From positions 3,703,501 to 3,767,500 of the forward strand of contig NZ_CP154874.1 in assembly GCF_041729615.1 (NCBI RefSeq): 64,000 nt of DNA, given 5' to 3'. Below, piece by piece: positions 17,985 through 25,869 of the stretch; position 1 is the first letter of the stretch, and each line of letters opens with the position of its first letter. The stretch is from Pseudomonas alcaligenes. Lineage in GTDB: Bacteria; Pseudomonadota; Gammaproteobacteria; Pseudomonadales; Pseudomonadaceae. The position numbers were made by a program, and so were the translations under genes. Below the pieces are notes generated by a model. That model made no database searches, was not told the origin of the DNA, and saw nothing but the letters and a program-made list of their open reading frames with translations.

Positions 17985-18110
17985 ATGTTCCTCGATACAG
18001 TGGTTCTCGCCGGGATCGGCACAGTTGCCCTGATGGTCGCCTTCTTCGGCGGCGTCGGTTACTTCATCTGGAAGGATGCTCACAGGAAGGCCAAAGCCAA
18101 GGCCGAGTGA
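17985..18110 (+). CDS. 41-aa membrane peptide encoded within phrS
   Basis: The peptide starts MFLDTVVLAGIGTVALM, continues as one membrane helix to GGVGYFIWKD and ends in a Lys/Ala tail. It has a strong ribosome site (CAGGAGG) eight bases before the ATG. P. aeruginosa PhrS contains an ORF of similar size, so the RNA may be both regulatory and coding. Confidence 0.75.
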   Translation: MFLDTVVLAGIGTVALMVAFFGGVGYFIWKDAHRKAKAKAE

Positions 18111-18141
18111 TCCTTCTGAAATAGTGCACGCAAGGCATTTG

Positions 18142-18167
18142 GGGCGACTTCGGTCGCCCATTTTTTT
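18142..18167 (+). terminator. Terminator of phrS
   Basis: The stem GGGCGAC / GTCGCCC closes a TTCG tetraloop and is followed by A and T7. Confidence 0.92.
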
Positions 18168-18174
18168 GCCCGCA

Positions 18175-18202
18175 GAAAAAGAGGCCCGCGCGCGGCGGGC
18201 CT
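18175..18202 (-). terminator. Terminator of the tct operon (minus strand)
   Basis: On the minus strand the stem AGGCCCGC / GCGGGCCT with a 5-nt loop is followed by CTTTTTCT. It lies 10 bp beyond the stop of the AbrB-family gene. Confidence 0.85.
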
Positions 18203-18212
18203 AAACGTGGGT

Positions 18213-19238
18213 TCAGGGGTGGCGTTGCCAGAGGCGGAACGCCGGTTCGGCGAGGAACAGCACGCACATCAGGCGCAGCACCTGTAGCCCGGTGATCAGC
18301 GGCACCGACAGGGCCAGGGCCTCGGCGGTCAGGCTCAGCTCGGCGATGCCGCCGGGCATCATGCCCAGCATCAGCGAGCGCTGATCCAGCGCGCCCAGCC
18401 AGCCGAGGGCCTCGGCGGCCAGGGCGGCGGCGCACATGGCCAGCAGCGTGGCGCCCAGCACCAGGGCGAGGAAGCGCGGCGCACGGCGGAAGAACTCGCG
18501 GCTGAAGTGACAGCCCAGGGCGCTGCCGATCAGCCACTGGCCCAGTTCGCTGGTGCCAGACGGCAGGCTCAGCGGCTGGTCCAGCCAGATCGCGCCGGCG
18601 GCGGCGAACAGGATCGGCCCGAGCAGCCAGGGGTTGGGCTGGCGCAAACGCTGGCCAAGCAGGGCCAGCAGCGCGCCGCCGGCCAGCAGCGCAGCCAGCG
18701 CCAGGGGCTGGCTGTGGCTGTGCGTGTGCGCCAGGGTCGGCGCGGCGCCCAGCCAGAACTGGAACAGCGCCGGCACCAGCAGCACCACCAGCAGCAGGCG
18801 CAGGCTCTGCCCGGCCGCCACCTCGCCGGCCTGGGCACCGTTGCGCTGGCCGAGGTTGACCATCTCGCTGGCGCCGCCGGGCATGCTGGCGAAGAACGCA
18901 GTGGCGCGGTCGTGGCCGGCGGCGCGTAGCAGGGCGATGCCGATCAGGCTGGTGAGGCTGGTGAGCAGGGCGCCGGCCAGCAGCAGGCCGCCGTGGGCCA
19001 GCACCTGCTCCAGCACCGCCGGGCTGAAGTGCAGGCCGATGCCGGTGCCGACCAGCCACTGCCCGGCCTTGCGCGCGCCGGGCACTTCGCGCAGGTCCAG
19101 GCCGCCCAGGCAGCGCAGCAGGATCACCGCCAGCAACGAGCCGACCATCCACGGCAAAGGCCAGCCTATCAGGCTGGCCAGGGCGCCGCCGGCCGCACCG
19201 GCCAGCGGCGTGAGCCACCATTTAGGCATGCGCGGCAC
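18213..19238 (-). CDS. AbrB-family membrane protein (PF05145 type)
   Basis: The 341-aa protein has about ten membrane helices in two similar halves. Each half carries a GxGIGLHFSP-like / GSALGCHFSREF element and a Met-Pro-Gly-Gly motif (FFASMPGGASEMV and MLGMMPGGIAELS). This duplicated pattern is that of the family often mislabelled AbrB regulator or ammonia monooxygenase; it is a membrane protein, probably a transporter. It overlaps the tctA 3' end by a few bases and ends the operon. ATG 19229 (MPKWW) is an alternative start. A role in carboxylate transport is inferred from position. Confidence 0.88.
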   Translation of the reverse strand: MPRMPKWWLTPLAGAAGGALASLIGWPLPWMVGSLLAVILLRCLGGLDLREVPGARKAGQWLVGTGIGLHFSPAVLEQVLAHGGLLLAGALLTSLTSLIGIALLRAAGHDRATAFFASMPGGASEMVNLGQRNGAQAGEVAAGQSLRLLLVVLLVPALFQFWLGAAPTLAHTHSHSQPLALAALLAGGALLALLGQRLRQPNPWLLGPILFAAAGAIWLDQPLSLPSGTSELGQWLIGSALGCHFSREFFRRAPRFLALVLGATLLAMCAAALAAEALGWLGALDQRSLMLGMMPGGIAELSLTAEALALSVPLITGLQVLRLMCVLFLAEPAFRLWQRHP

Positions 19239-20730
19239 GCAGCGAGCGGCGCTTGCGCAGCCAGCGCAGGCCGGGCAGGGCCAGCATCAGCAGGGCCAGG
19301 CCCCACAGCGCCACGGTGATCGGGCTGGACCAGAGGATCGCCAGGTCGCCGTTGCTGATCGACAGGGCGCGGCGCAGGTTGGACTCCATCAGCTCGCCGA
19401 GGACGAAGCCGAGGATCAGCGCCGACAGCGGGAAGTCCATCTTGCGCAGCAGGTAGCCGAACACGCCGAGGCCGATCATCAGCACCAGGTCGAAGGTGGT
19501 GCTGTGCACCGCGTACACGCCAACCAGACTGACGATGGTGATGGCCGGCACCAGGATCCAGCTCGGCACGCTGAGCATGCGGGCGAACAGGCCGACCAGC
19601 GGGATGTTCATCGCCAGCAGGATGACGTTGCCGATGAACAGCGAGGCGATCAGGCCCCAGACCACGTCCGGCTGCTGCTCGAACAGCAGCGGGCCGGGGG
19701 TGATGTTGTACAGGGTCAGGGCGCCGATCATCACCGCTGTGGTGCCCGAGCCCGGTACGCCGAGGGTCAGCATGGGAATCAGCGAGCCGCAGGCCGAGGC
19801 GTTGTTGGCCGCCTCCGGTGCCGCCACGCCGCGCAGGTCGCCGTCGCCGAAGCGGCCGTTGGCGCCGGCCATGCGCTTCTCGCTCATGTAGGTGATGGCG
19901 CTGGCGATGGTCGCCCCGGCGCCCGGCAGCACACCGATGACGAAGCCGGCCAGCGAGCTGCGCAGGGTGGTCCACCAGACCGAGGCGAACTCCTTGAAGT
20001 TGAACAGCATGCGCCCGCTGGCCTTGACTGCCTTCTGCCCGCTTGTGGTGTGTTCGAGCATCAGCAGCACTTCGCTGACGCTGAACAGGCCGATCACCAC
20101 GATGACGAACTGGATGCCGTCGGACAGGCCGATGCTGTCGAAGGTGAAGCGGTACACCCCGGTGGTGGCGTCCACCCCGACCGTGGCCAGGCCCAGGCCG
20201 ATCAGCGCGGCGAGCAGGGTCTTGACCGGCTTGTCGCCGACCATGCCGCCCAGGCAGGCGATGGCGAACACCATCAGCACGAAGTACTCGGCCGGGCCGA
20301 AGGCCACCGCCCAGTTGGCCAGGATCGGCGCGAACAGCACCACGCCTATGGTGGCGATGGTGCTGCCGATGAACGAGCTCATGGCCGACAGCGACAGGGC
20401 GATGCCGCCCTTGCCCTGGCGCGCCAGCGGGTAGCCGTCGAGGGTGGTCATGATCGCTGCGGCGTCGCCCGGCACGTTGAGCAGGATGGCCGAGATGCGC
20501 CCGCCGTACTCGCAGCCCAGGTACACGGCGGCCAGCAGGATCAGCGCGGTTTCCGGCGGCAGGCCGAGGGCGAAGGCCAGCGGCAGCAGGATGGCCACGC
20601 CGTTGATCGGGCCCAGGCCCGGCAGCAGGCCGACCACGGTGCCGACGAAGGCGCCGAACAGCGCCACCAGCAGGTTGACCGGCCGGGTGGCCACGTCGAA
20701 GCCCTGCATCAAGAAATTCAGCGTTTCCAT
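19222..20730 (-). CDS. tctA: TctA, large permease subunit of the tripartite tricarboxylate transporter
   Basis: TctA is the twelve-helix membrane subunit that moves citrate or related acids with a cation gradient. The 502-aa protein has the family signature LLPGLGPINGVAILLPLAF near residue 35, ILLNVPGDAAA, and later GVLPGAGATIASAITYM. It sits one base after tctB and overlaps the AbrB-family gene. Confidence 0.96.
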   Translation of the reverse strand: METLNFLMQGFDVATRPVNLLVALFGAFVGTVVGLLPGLGPINGVAILLPLAFALGLPPETALILLAAVYLGCEYGGRISAILLNVPGDAAAIMTTLDGYPLARQGKGGIALSLSAMSSFIGSTIATIGVVLFAPILANWAVAFGPAEYFVLMVFAIACLGGMVGDKPVKTLLAALIGLGLATVGVDATTGVYRFTFDSIGLSDGIQFVIVVIGLFSVSEVLLMLEHTTSGQKAVKASGRMLFNFKEFASVWWTTLRSSLAGFVIGVLPGAGATIASAITYMSEKRMAGANGRFGDGDLRGVAAPEAANNASACGSLIPMLTLGVPGSGTTAVMIGALTLYNITPGPLLFEQQPDVVWGLIASLFIGNVILLAMNIPLVGLFARMLSVPSWILVPAITIVSLVGVYAVHSTTFDLVLMIGLGVFGYLLRKMDFPLSALILGFVLGELMESNLRRALSISNGDLAILWSSPITVALWGLALLMLALPGLRWLRKRRSLRAAHA

Positions 20731-20731
20731 T

Positions 20732-21178
20732 TCAGCTCTCCACGAAGGCGGCGAACAGGCCGAGCGGCAGCGGCACGTCCAGCAGGTAGTCGAACAGACC
20801 GTACAGCAGGGTGCCCATCAGCAGGCCGCTGAGGGCGCTGGGCAGCAGGCGGCCGCCGAACAGCAGGCCGAGGCCGAAGCCGGCCAGGGCGGTACTGAGC
20901 ACGAAGCCCAGCGGCTCGAACAGCAGGGCGTAGGCCAGCAGGGCGCCGACGCACAGGCCGACCTTGCGCGCCAGCGCCCAGGAGATCGGCGGGGTCGGCT
21001 CGCCGCTCGGTTTGCACAGCAGCCACAGGGCGGCGACGGCCATCAGGCTCAGCAGCAGCAAGGGGTAGGCGCGCGGGCCGACCGGGTCGTAGGAAAAGGG
21101 CGCCTGGAAGCCCCAGGCGACCACGGCGAGAAAGGCGCAGACGAGCAGCCACACCGCGGCGAACAGGCGGACGTACAT
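20732..21178 (-). CDS. tctB: TctB, small permease subunit of the tricarboxylate transporter
   Basis: The 148-aa protein has four membrane helices, as expected for TctB: LFAAVWLLVCAFLAVVAWG, then YPLLLLSLMAVAALWLL, then VGALLAYALLFEPLGFVLS, then a C-terminal helix. The start at 21178 (MYVRLF) follows GAGGAAC and was preferred over an upstream ATG that would add 30 residues with no membrane character. It is the middle gene of tctC-tctB-tctA. Confidence 0.92.
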   Translation of the reverse strand: MYVRLFAAVWLLVCAFLAVVAWGFQAPFSYDPVGPRAYPLLLLSLMAVAALWLLCKPSGEPTPPISWALARKVGLCVGALLAYALLFEPLGFVLSTALAGFGLGLLFGGRLLPSALSGLLMGTLLYGLFDYLLDVPLPLGLFAAFVES

Positions 21179-21325
21179 GAGGAGTTCCTCGGGATATTGG
21201 GAAGGGGGAAGCGTCGCGAGCGACGGAAAGGCAAGGCGGAAGGCGGCGAGGGGAGGGAGTTGGGTCAACCCAATGACCGAACCGAGCCGCCTTCCAACAC
21301 AGCCTTTCCTAGCGCAGCAGCTTCC

Positions 21326-22300
21326 CTACTGGACCAGGCCGAACTCGCCGGCCAGGGCCTTGTAGTCCTGCACCTGCTTGAACACGTAGGCCTTCAGCTC
21401 GTCGCCGGTCATGCTCAGCGGGAACAGGTCGCGTTGTTCGCGCAGCTTGGCGAACTCCGGGCTGGCCAGCAGGGTGTCGAACTGGCCTTTCCACCAGGCG
21501 AAGTCCGCGTCGCTGACTTCCGGCCCCATGTAGAAGCCGCGGATCACCGGCCAGGTGATGTCGTAGCCCTGCTCCTTGGCGGTCGGCAGGTTGGCCAGTT
21601 TGCCCGGCAGGCGCTCGTCGGAGAGCACGGCGATGACGCGGATCTTGTTCGCCGCCAGTTGCGGAGTGACTTCGCCGAGGCCGCTGGAGGTGACCTGCAC
21701 GTGGCCGCCGAGCATGGCGGTGAGGGTCTCGCCGCCGCCTTCGAAGGCCACGTAGCGCAGCTTCTGCGGGTCGATGCCGGCGGCGCGGGCGATCAGCGCG
21801 GTCTGCATCCAGTCCTGGCCGCCGATGGTGGCGCCGGCGCCGAAGACGATGCTGCCCGGGTCCTTCTTCAGCGCCTGCACCAGGTCGTCGAGGGTCTGGT
21901 AGGGCGAGTCGGCGCGCACGCTGATGGCGCCGTAGTCGGTGCCGATGCCGGCCAGCCAGCGCACGGCGTTCTCGTCGTAGCGGCCGAACTTGCCCTGGGC
22001 CAGGTTGAGCAGGGAGCCGGAGGAGAACGCGGTAATGGTCCCGGCGTCCTTCGGCCGCTGGGCGACCACGGCGTTGTAGGCCACCGCGCCGACGCCGCCG
22101 GGCATGTAGGTGACGCGCATCGGCGCCTTGAGCAGGCCGTTGTCTTTCAGGCCGCTCTGGGCCAGCTTGCAGGTCAGATCGAAGCCGCCGCCGGGCTTGG
22201 CCGGGGCGATGCACTCGGGGCGCTTGGGCTCGGCCAGCAGCTGGCTGCTCAGGGCGAGGGTGCCGAAGGCGAGGGCGATGCGGGACAGGGCAGTTTTCAT
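21326..22300 (-). CDS. tctC: TctC, periplasmic tricarboxylate-binding protein
   Basis: The 324-aa protein has a Sec signal peptide (MKTALSRIALAFGTLALSS to LLA). The Bug/TctC fold follows: the N-terminal loop CIAPAKPGGGFDLT, then RVTYMPGGVGAVAYN, and later VFGAGATIGGQDW. These TTT binding proteins hand the acid to TctAB. ATG 22300 was chosen because AGGAG stands seven bases ahead; the ATG at 22306 lies too close to it. Confidence 0.95.
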   Translation of the reverse strand: MKTALSRIALAFGTLALSSQLLAEPKRPECIAPAKPGGGFDLTCKLAQSGLKDNGLLKAPMRVTYMPGGVGAVAYNAVVAQRPKDAGTITAFSSGSLLNLAQGKFGRYDENAVRWLAGIGTDYGAISVRADSPYQTLDDLVQALKKDPGSIVFGAGATIGGQDWMQTALIARAAGIDPQKLRYVAFEGGGETLTAMLGGHVQVTSSGLGEVTPQLAANKIRVIAVLSDERLPGKLANLPTAKEQGYDITWPVIRGFYMGPEVSDADFAWWKGQFDTLLASPEFAKLREQRDLFPLSMTGDELKAYVFKQVQDYKALAGEFGLVQ

Positions 22301-22330
22301 CAGCATTCTCCTGTGGAGTTTTATTGTGGC

Positions 22331-23581
22331 TTACCAGATCGGCAGGCTGTAGCCGACGATCAGGCGGTTCTCGTCCGCATCGCGGGCGAAACTGGAACGG
22401 AAGCTGGCGTTGCGCAGGCGCACGTAGAGGTCCTTGAGCGGGCCGCTCTGCACCACGTACTTGAACTCGATGTCGCGTTCCCACTCGCGGCCTTCTTCAT
22501 CGCTGCCGCTGACCTGGGCGTTGTCGCCGTGGATGTAGCGGGTCATGAAGCTCAGACCGGGGATGCCGAGGCCGGCGAAGTCGAAGTCGTAGCGGGCCTG
22601 CCAGGAACGCTCGTCGGCGTTGGCGAAGTCGTTGATCTGCACGAAGTTGACCAGGAAGGGGTCGCTGCCATCGAGGTAGGCGAAGCCGGTGTCGCCGCTC
22701 ATGTGCTGGTAGCCGAGACCGACCTTGTGCCCGCTATGGGCATAGGAGACCAGGCCGTTCCAGGCCTTGTTGTCGATCTCGCCGGCCTGGGCGGAGCCGC
22801 TGTCGTCGCTGATCGAGACGCGCAGGTCGGCGCTCAGGGTGCCGCCGCCCAGGGGCTGGCTGGCCAGCAGGCCGAGGAAGTGCTGGCGGTAGATGTCCTC
22901 GACATCGGCGTAGTAGTAGCGCCCGGTCAGGCCCTTGGCGAAGCTGTAATCGAAGCCGGCCAGGTCCATGTGCTCGGCCGTCACGCCACCGGCGAAGCGC
23001 TTGTTCTTGCTGTTGAGGATGAGGTCCTCGGAGTTGGTCGAGGCACGGTCGATCACCTTGTCCAGGCGCCCGCCGGTGAAGCTCAGGTTGTCGATGTCGT
23101 TGGAGGTCAGCAGGCCGCCCTCGAACACCTGTGGCAGCAGGCGGCTGTCGCTGGCCTTGACCACCGGCAGCTCGGGGATGTGCGAGCCGTAGCGGAACTC
23201 GCTTTCGGCGACCTTGACCTTGGCGGTCAGGCCCAGGCGACCGAACTGGTCCGGGGTGCCGCCGTCGTCCTGCACCGGCAGCAGGTCGGTGCCGCTGCGG
23301 CCCTTGCCGGAATCGAGCTTGATACCGAGCATGCCAAGGGCGTCTAGGCCGAAGCCGACGGTGCCCTCGGTGTAGCCGGAGCGGATGTCGAGGAGGAAGC
23401 CCTGGCCCCATTCCTCGCGCTTGTTCTGGCCATCGTCTTCGCGGAAGTCGCGGTTGAGGTAGATGTTGGTGGTGGTCAGGCTGGCGCTGCTGTCTTCGAT
23501 GAAGGCAGCATGGGCGCCGGTGGCGCAAGTGGCGGCGAGAATCGCCAGGGCGAGGCGGTTTGCAGGCAGTGCAATAGGCAT
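22331..23581 (-). CDS. opdH: OprD-family porin, OpdH-like (tricarboxylate uptake)
   Basis: The 416-aa protein has a signal peptide (MPIALPANRLALAILAA to AHA). The OprD-family pattern follows: AFIEDSSASLTTTNIYLNRDF at the start of the barrel (seen as SASLTTTNIYLNRD), many alternating strands, and a final strand ending IW. OprD porins pass small acids and basic amino acids. Its place directly upstream of tctCBA and divergent from tctDE is that of OpdH (PA0755), linked in P. aeruginosa to cis-aconitate uptake. The leader carries an A-rich Crc/Hfq motif. Confidence 0.92.
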   Translation of the reverse strand: MPIALPANRLALAILAATCATGAHAAFIEDSSASLTTTNIYLNRDFREDDGQNKREEWGQGFLLDIRSGYTEGTVGFGLDALGMLGIKLDSGKGRSGTDLLPVQDDGGTPDQFGRLGLTAKVKVAESEFRYGSHIPELPVVKASDSRLLPQVFEGGLLTSNDIDNLSFTGGRLDKVIDRASTNSEDLILNSKNKRFAGGVTAEHMDLAGFDYSFAKGLTGRYYYADVEDIYRQHFLGLLASQPLGGGTLSADLRVSISDDSGSAQAGEIDNKAWNGLVSYAHSGHKVGLGYQHMSGDTGFAYLDGSDPFLVNFVQINDFANADERSWQARYDFDFAGLGIPGLSFMTRYIHGDNAQVSGSDEEGREWERDIEFKYVVQSGPLKDLYVRLRNASFRSSFARDADENRLIVGYSLPIW

Positions 23582-23597
23582 TGCAGGTGGTCTCCGA

Positions 23598-23608
23598 TTG
23601 TTGTTCTT
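23598..23608 (-). promoter_or_regulatory. A-rich Crc/Hfq (catabolite activity) motif in the opdH leader
   Basis: On the minus strand the opdH leader reads AAGAACAACAA, a perfect AANAANAANAA run that ends about seven bases before the GGAG of the ribosome site. In Pseudomonas such A-rich motifs next to start codons are bound by Hfq with Crc to block translation when preferred carbon sources are present. Confidence 0.7.
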
Positions 23609-23644
23609 GTCACGCCGGGGCAACCACGCGGCCGGCGCTTTCGC

Positions 23645-23712
23645 GGGTGGTTCTTGCCACCCTGGTCGCGATCCTAGGGGGCGAAACTTTCGCCAGGCTT
23701 TCAGCGTGAAAG
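23645..23712. promoter_or_regulatory. opdH-tctD intergenic palindromes
   Basis: Three inverted repeats lie in the divergent gap: GGGTGG-N6-CCACCC at 23645-23662, GCGAAA-C-TTTCGC at 23681-23693, and CTTTCA-GCG-TGAAAG at 23698-23712. The last two overlap the expected promoters of both transcripts and are candidates for TctD operators. There is no direct evidence for which protein binds. Confidence 0.5.
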
Positions 23713-23790
23713 AAAGTGCAAGTGGCCTTCACAGGCTGCCCGTGCTGGTTAAACTCGGCGCATAACGACAAGACTTCGGAGTGTGCTGCC

Positions 23791-24462
23791 GTGCGAATCC
23801 TGCTGGTCGAGGACCATCTGCCCCTGGCCGAGAGCGTGGCCCAGGCCCTGCGCGGCGCCGGGCTGACCGTCGATGTGCTGCACGACGGGGTGGCCGCCGA
23901 GCACGCCCTGGCCAGCGAGGACTACGCCCTGGCGGTGCTCGACGTGGGCCTGCCGCGGCTCGACGGTTTCGCGGTGCTGGCCCGCGTGCGCGGGCGCGGC
24001 AAGACCCTGCCGGTGCTGATGCTGACCGCCCGTGGCGAGGTCAAGGACCGCGTGCATGGCCTCAACCTGGGCGCCGACGACTACCTGGCCAAGCCCTTCG
24101 AACTGACCGAGCTGGAGGCGCGGGTCAAGGCCCTGCTGCGCCGCAGCGTGCTCGGCGGCGAGCAGCAGCAGCGCTGCGGCGATCTGGTCTACGACCTGGG
24201 CACCCGGCGCTTCAGCCTGCGCGAGCAGCCGCTCAACCTGACCTCGCGCGAGCAGGCCGTGCTGGAGGCGCTGATCGCCCGGCCGGGGCGGGTGATGAGC
24301 AAGGAGCAGCTGGCCGACCAGGTGTTCGGCCTGGACGAGGAGGCCAGCGCCGACGCCATCGAGATCTACGTGCACCGCCTGCGCAAGAAGCTGGAGGGCG
24401 ACAGCGTGCGCATCGTCACCTTCCGCGGCCTGGGTTACCTGCTGGAAGCCACCGGTGACTGA
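23791..24462 (+). CDS. tctD: TctD, OmpR-family response regulator
   Basis: The 223-aa regulator has a receiver domain with acidic pocket Glu7-Asp8, phosphoacceptor Asp51 (VLDVGLP), Thr in LTARGE and Lys in YLAKPFE. A C-terminal winged helix ends with RLRKKLEGD and TFRGLGYLLE. The GTG at 23791 is chosen because it starts exactly at the receiver strand (MRILLVED) after GGAGTG. It activates the tct genes in related bacteria. Its stop overlaps the tctE start. Confidence 0.94.
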   Translation: MRILLVEDHLPLAESVAQALRGAGLTVDVLHDGVAAEHALASEDYALAVLDVGLPRLDGFAVLARVRGRGKTLPVLMLTARGEVKDRVHGLNLGADDYLAKPFELTELEARVKALLRRSVLGGEQQQRCGDLVYDLGTRRFSLREQPLNLTSREQAVLEALIARPGRVMSKEQLADQVFGLDEEASADAIEIYVHRLRKKLEGDSVRIVTFRGLGYLLEATGD

Positions 24463-25846
24463 GCTGGCCGCCGGCAGCCTGCGTGGCCGGCTGCTGCGCC
24501 GCCTGGCCATTCTGCTGGCGATTCCGCTGCTGATCGGCAGCCTCAGCGCCTACTGGAACGGCCGTGCGGCGGCCGACGACGCCTACGACCGCACCCTGCT
24601 GGCCTCGGCGCGGGCCATCGCCGACGGCCTGTATACCGAGGACGGCCTGCTGCGGGCCGATGTGCCCTATGTCGCGCTGGACCCCTTCGCCTACGACCTG
24701 GAGGGGCGCATCTTCTACCAGGTCAGCGACCTCGAGGGGCGCCTGGTGTCCGGCTACGACGGCCTGCCGGCGCCACCGCCTGGCACCCCCCGCACCGACG
24801 ACTACCCGGCGCTGGCGCGTTTCTACGACGGCGAGTTCGACGGCGTCGGCGTGCGCCTGGTCAGCCTGCTGCAGCCGGTCAGCGAACCGGGGATGAACGG
24901 CATGGCGGAGATCCGCGTGGCCGAGACCGACGTGGCCCGCGAGCGCATGGCGCGCGGTCTGCTGCTCGATACCCTGTGGCGCATGGGCCTGCTGGCGCTG
25001 ATCACCCTGGCCCTGGTGTGGCTGGCAGTGAGTGCTGCGCTGCGTCCGCTGGAGCGCCTGCGCGCGGCGGTGGAGGAGCGCCAGCCGGACGACCTGCGGC
25101 CGCTGCCGCTGGTCGAGGCGCAGGACGAGCTGCGCCCGCTGGTGGTCTCGCTCAACCATTTCACCGAGCGCCTGCGCCAGCAGTTCGAACGCCAGGCGCA
25201 GTTCATCGCCGACGCCTCCCACGAGCTGCGCACGCCGCTGGCGGCGCTCAAGGCGCGCATCGAACTGGGCCTGCGCGAGCACGAGCCGCAGCAGTGGTAC
25301 GGCACCCTGGAGAAGGCGGCGCAGAGCACCGACCGCCTCACCCATCTGGCCAACCAGCTGCTGTCGCTGGCGCGTATCGAGCGCGCGGCGCGTGCGGTGA
25401 GCGAGGGCGGCGCCGAGCGGGTCGAGCTGGCCCAGCTGGTGCGCGAGCTGGGCCTGGCTCTGGCGCCCCTGGCGCACCAGCGCGGCATCGCCCTGGCCCT
25501 GGAGGCCGAGGAGGGCGTGGTTGTCCAGGGCGAGCCGACCCTGCTCAACGAGCTGGTCTACAACCTGGTGGACAATGCCCTGGCGCATACCCCGGCAGGT
25601 GGCAACCTGGTGCTGCGGGTATGCCGGCCGGCCGTGCTGGAGGTGGAGGACGACGGCCCGGGGATTCCCGCCGAGGAGCGCGAGCGGGTATTCGAGCGCT
25701 TCTACCGGCGCAACCCGCAGGGCAGCGGCGCCGGCCTGGGCTTGGCCATCGTCGGCGAGATCTGTCGCGCCCATCTGGCGCGGGTCGAGCTGGAACGGGG
25801 CGCCGGCGGTGGGCTGCTGGTGCGGGTGAGCTTTCCGCCGGCCTAG
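24455..25846 (+). CDS. tctE: TctE, sensor histidine kinase
   Basis: The 463-aa kinase has two membrane helices (about residues 15-33 and 176-194) around a periplasmic sensor domain. The H-box is ASHELRTPL with phosphorylated His256, the N-box NLVDNALAHTP, the G1 box DDGPGIP and the G2 box GAGLGLAIV. It starts at GTG 24455, overlapping tctD by eight bases. Together they should sense external tricarboxylates and control the divergent opdH-tctCBA operon. Confidence 0.95.
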   Translation: MTELAAGSLRGRLLRRLAILLAIPLLIGSLSAYWNGRAAADDAYDRTLLASARAIADGLYTEDGLLRADVPYVALDPFAYDLEGRIFYQVSDLEGRLVSGYDGLPAPPPGTPRTDDYPALARFYDGEFDGVGVRLVSLLQPVSEPGMNGMAEIRVAETDVARERMARGLLLDTLWRMGLLALITLALVWLAVSAALRPLERLRAAVEERQPDDLRPLPLVEAQDELRPLVVSLNHFTERLRQQFERQAQFIADASHELRTPLAALKARIELGLREHEPQQWYGTLEKAAQSTDRLTHLANQLLSLARIERAARAVSEGGAERVELAQLVRELGLALAPLAHQRGIALALEAEEGVVVQGEPTLLNELVYNLVDNALAHTPAGGNLVLRVCRPAVLEVEDDGPGIPAEERERVFERFYRRNPQGSGAGLGLAIVGEICRAHLARVELERGAGGGLLVRVSFPPA

Positions 25847-25869
25847 GGCCCTTGTCGTCGCAGCGGCCC

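Larger units (their letters stand above)
17954..18167 (+). ncRNA. phrS: PhrS-type anaerobically induced small RNA
   Basis: From the start set by the ANR promoter to the end of the T-tract the transcript is about 214 nt, close to the roughly 213 nt I recall for P. aeruginosa PhrS. PhrS there lies next to the PA3306 alkB-like gene, as here. It is controlled by ANR, carries a short ORF, and activates translation of the quinolone-signal regulator PqsR. The RNA ends in the hairpin GGGCGAC-TTCG-GTCGCCC followed by T7. I see promoter, embedded ORF, length and synteny. Base-pairing targets were not checked. Confidence 0.75.

Noticed and set aside
18553..23347. Two long plus-strand frames (759 and 967 residues) opposite tctA, tctB, tctC and opdH
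   Set aside because: Both are antisense shadows crossing several well-identified genes.
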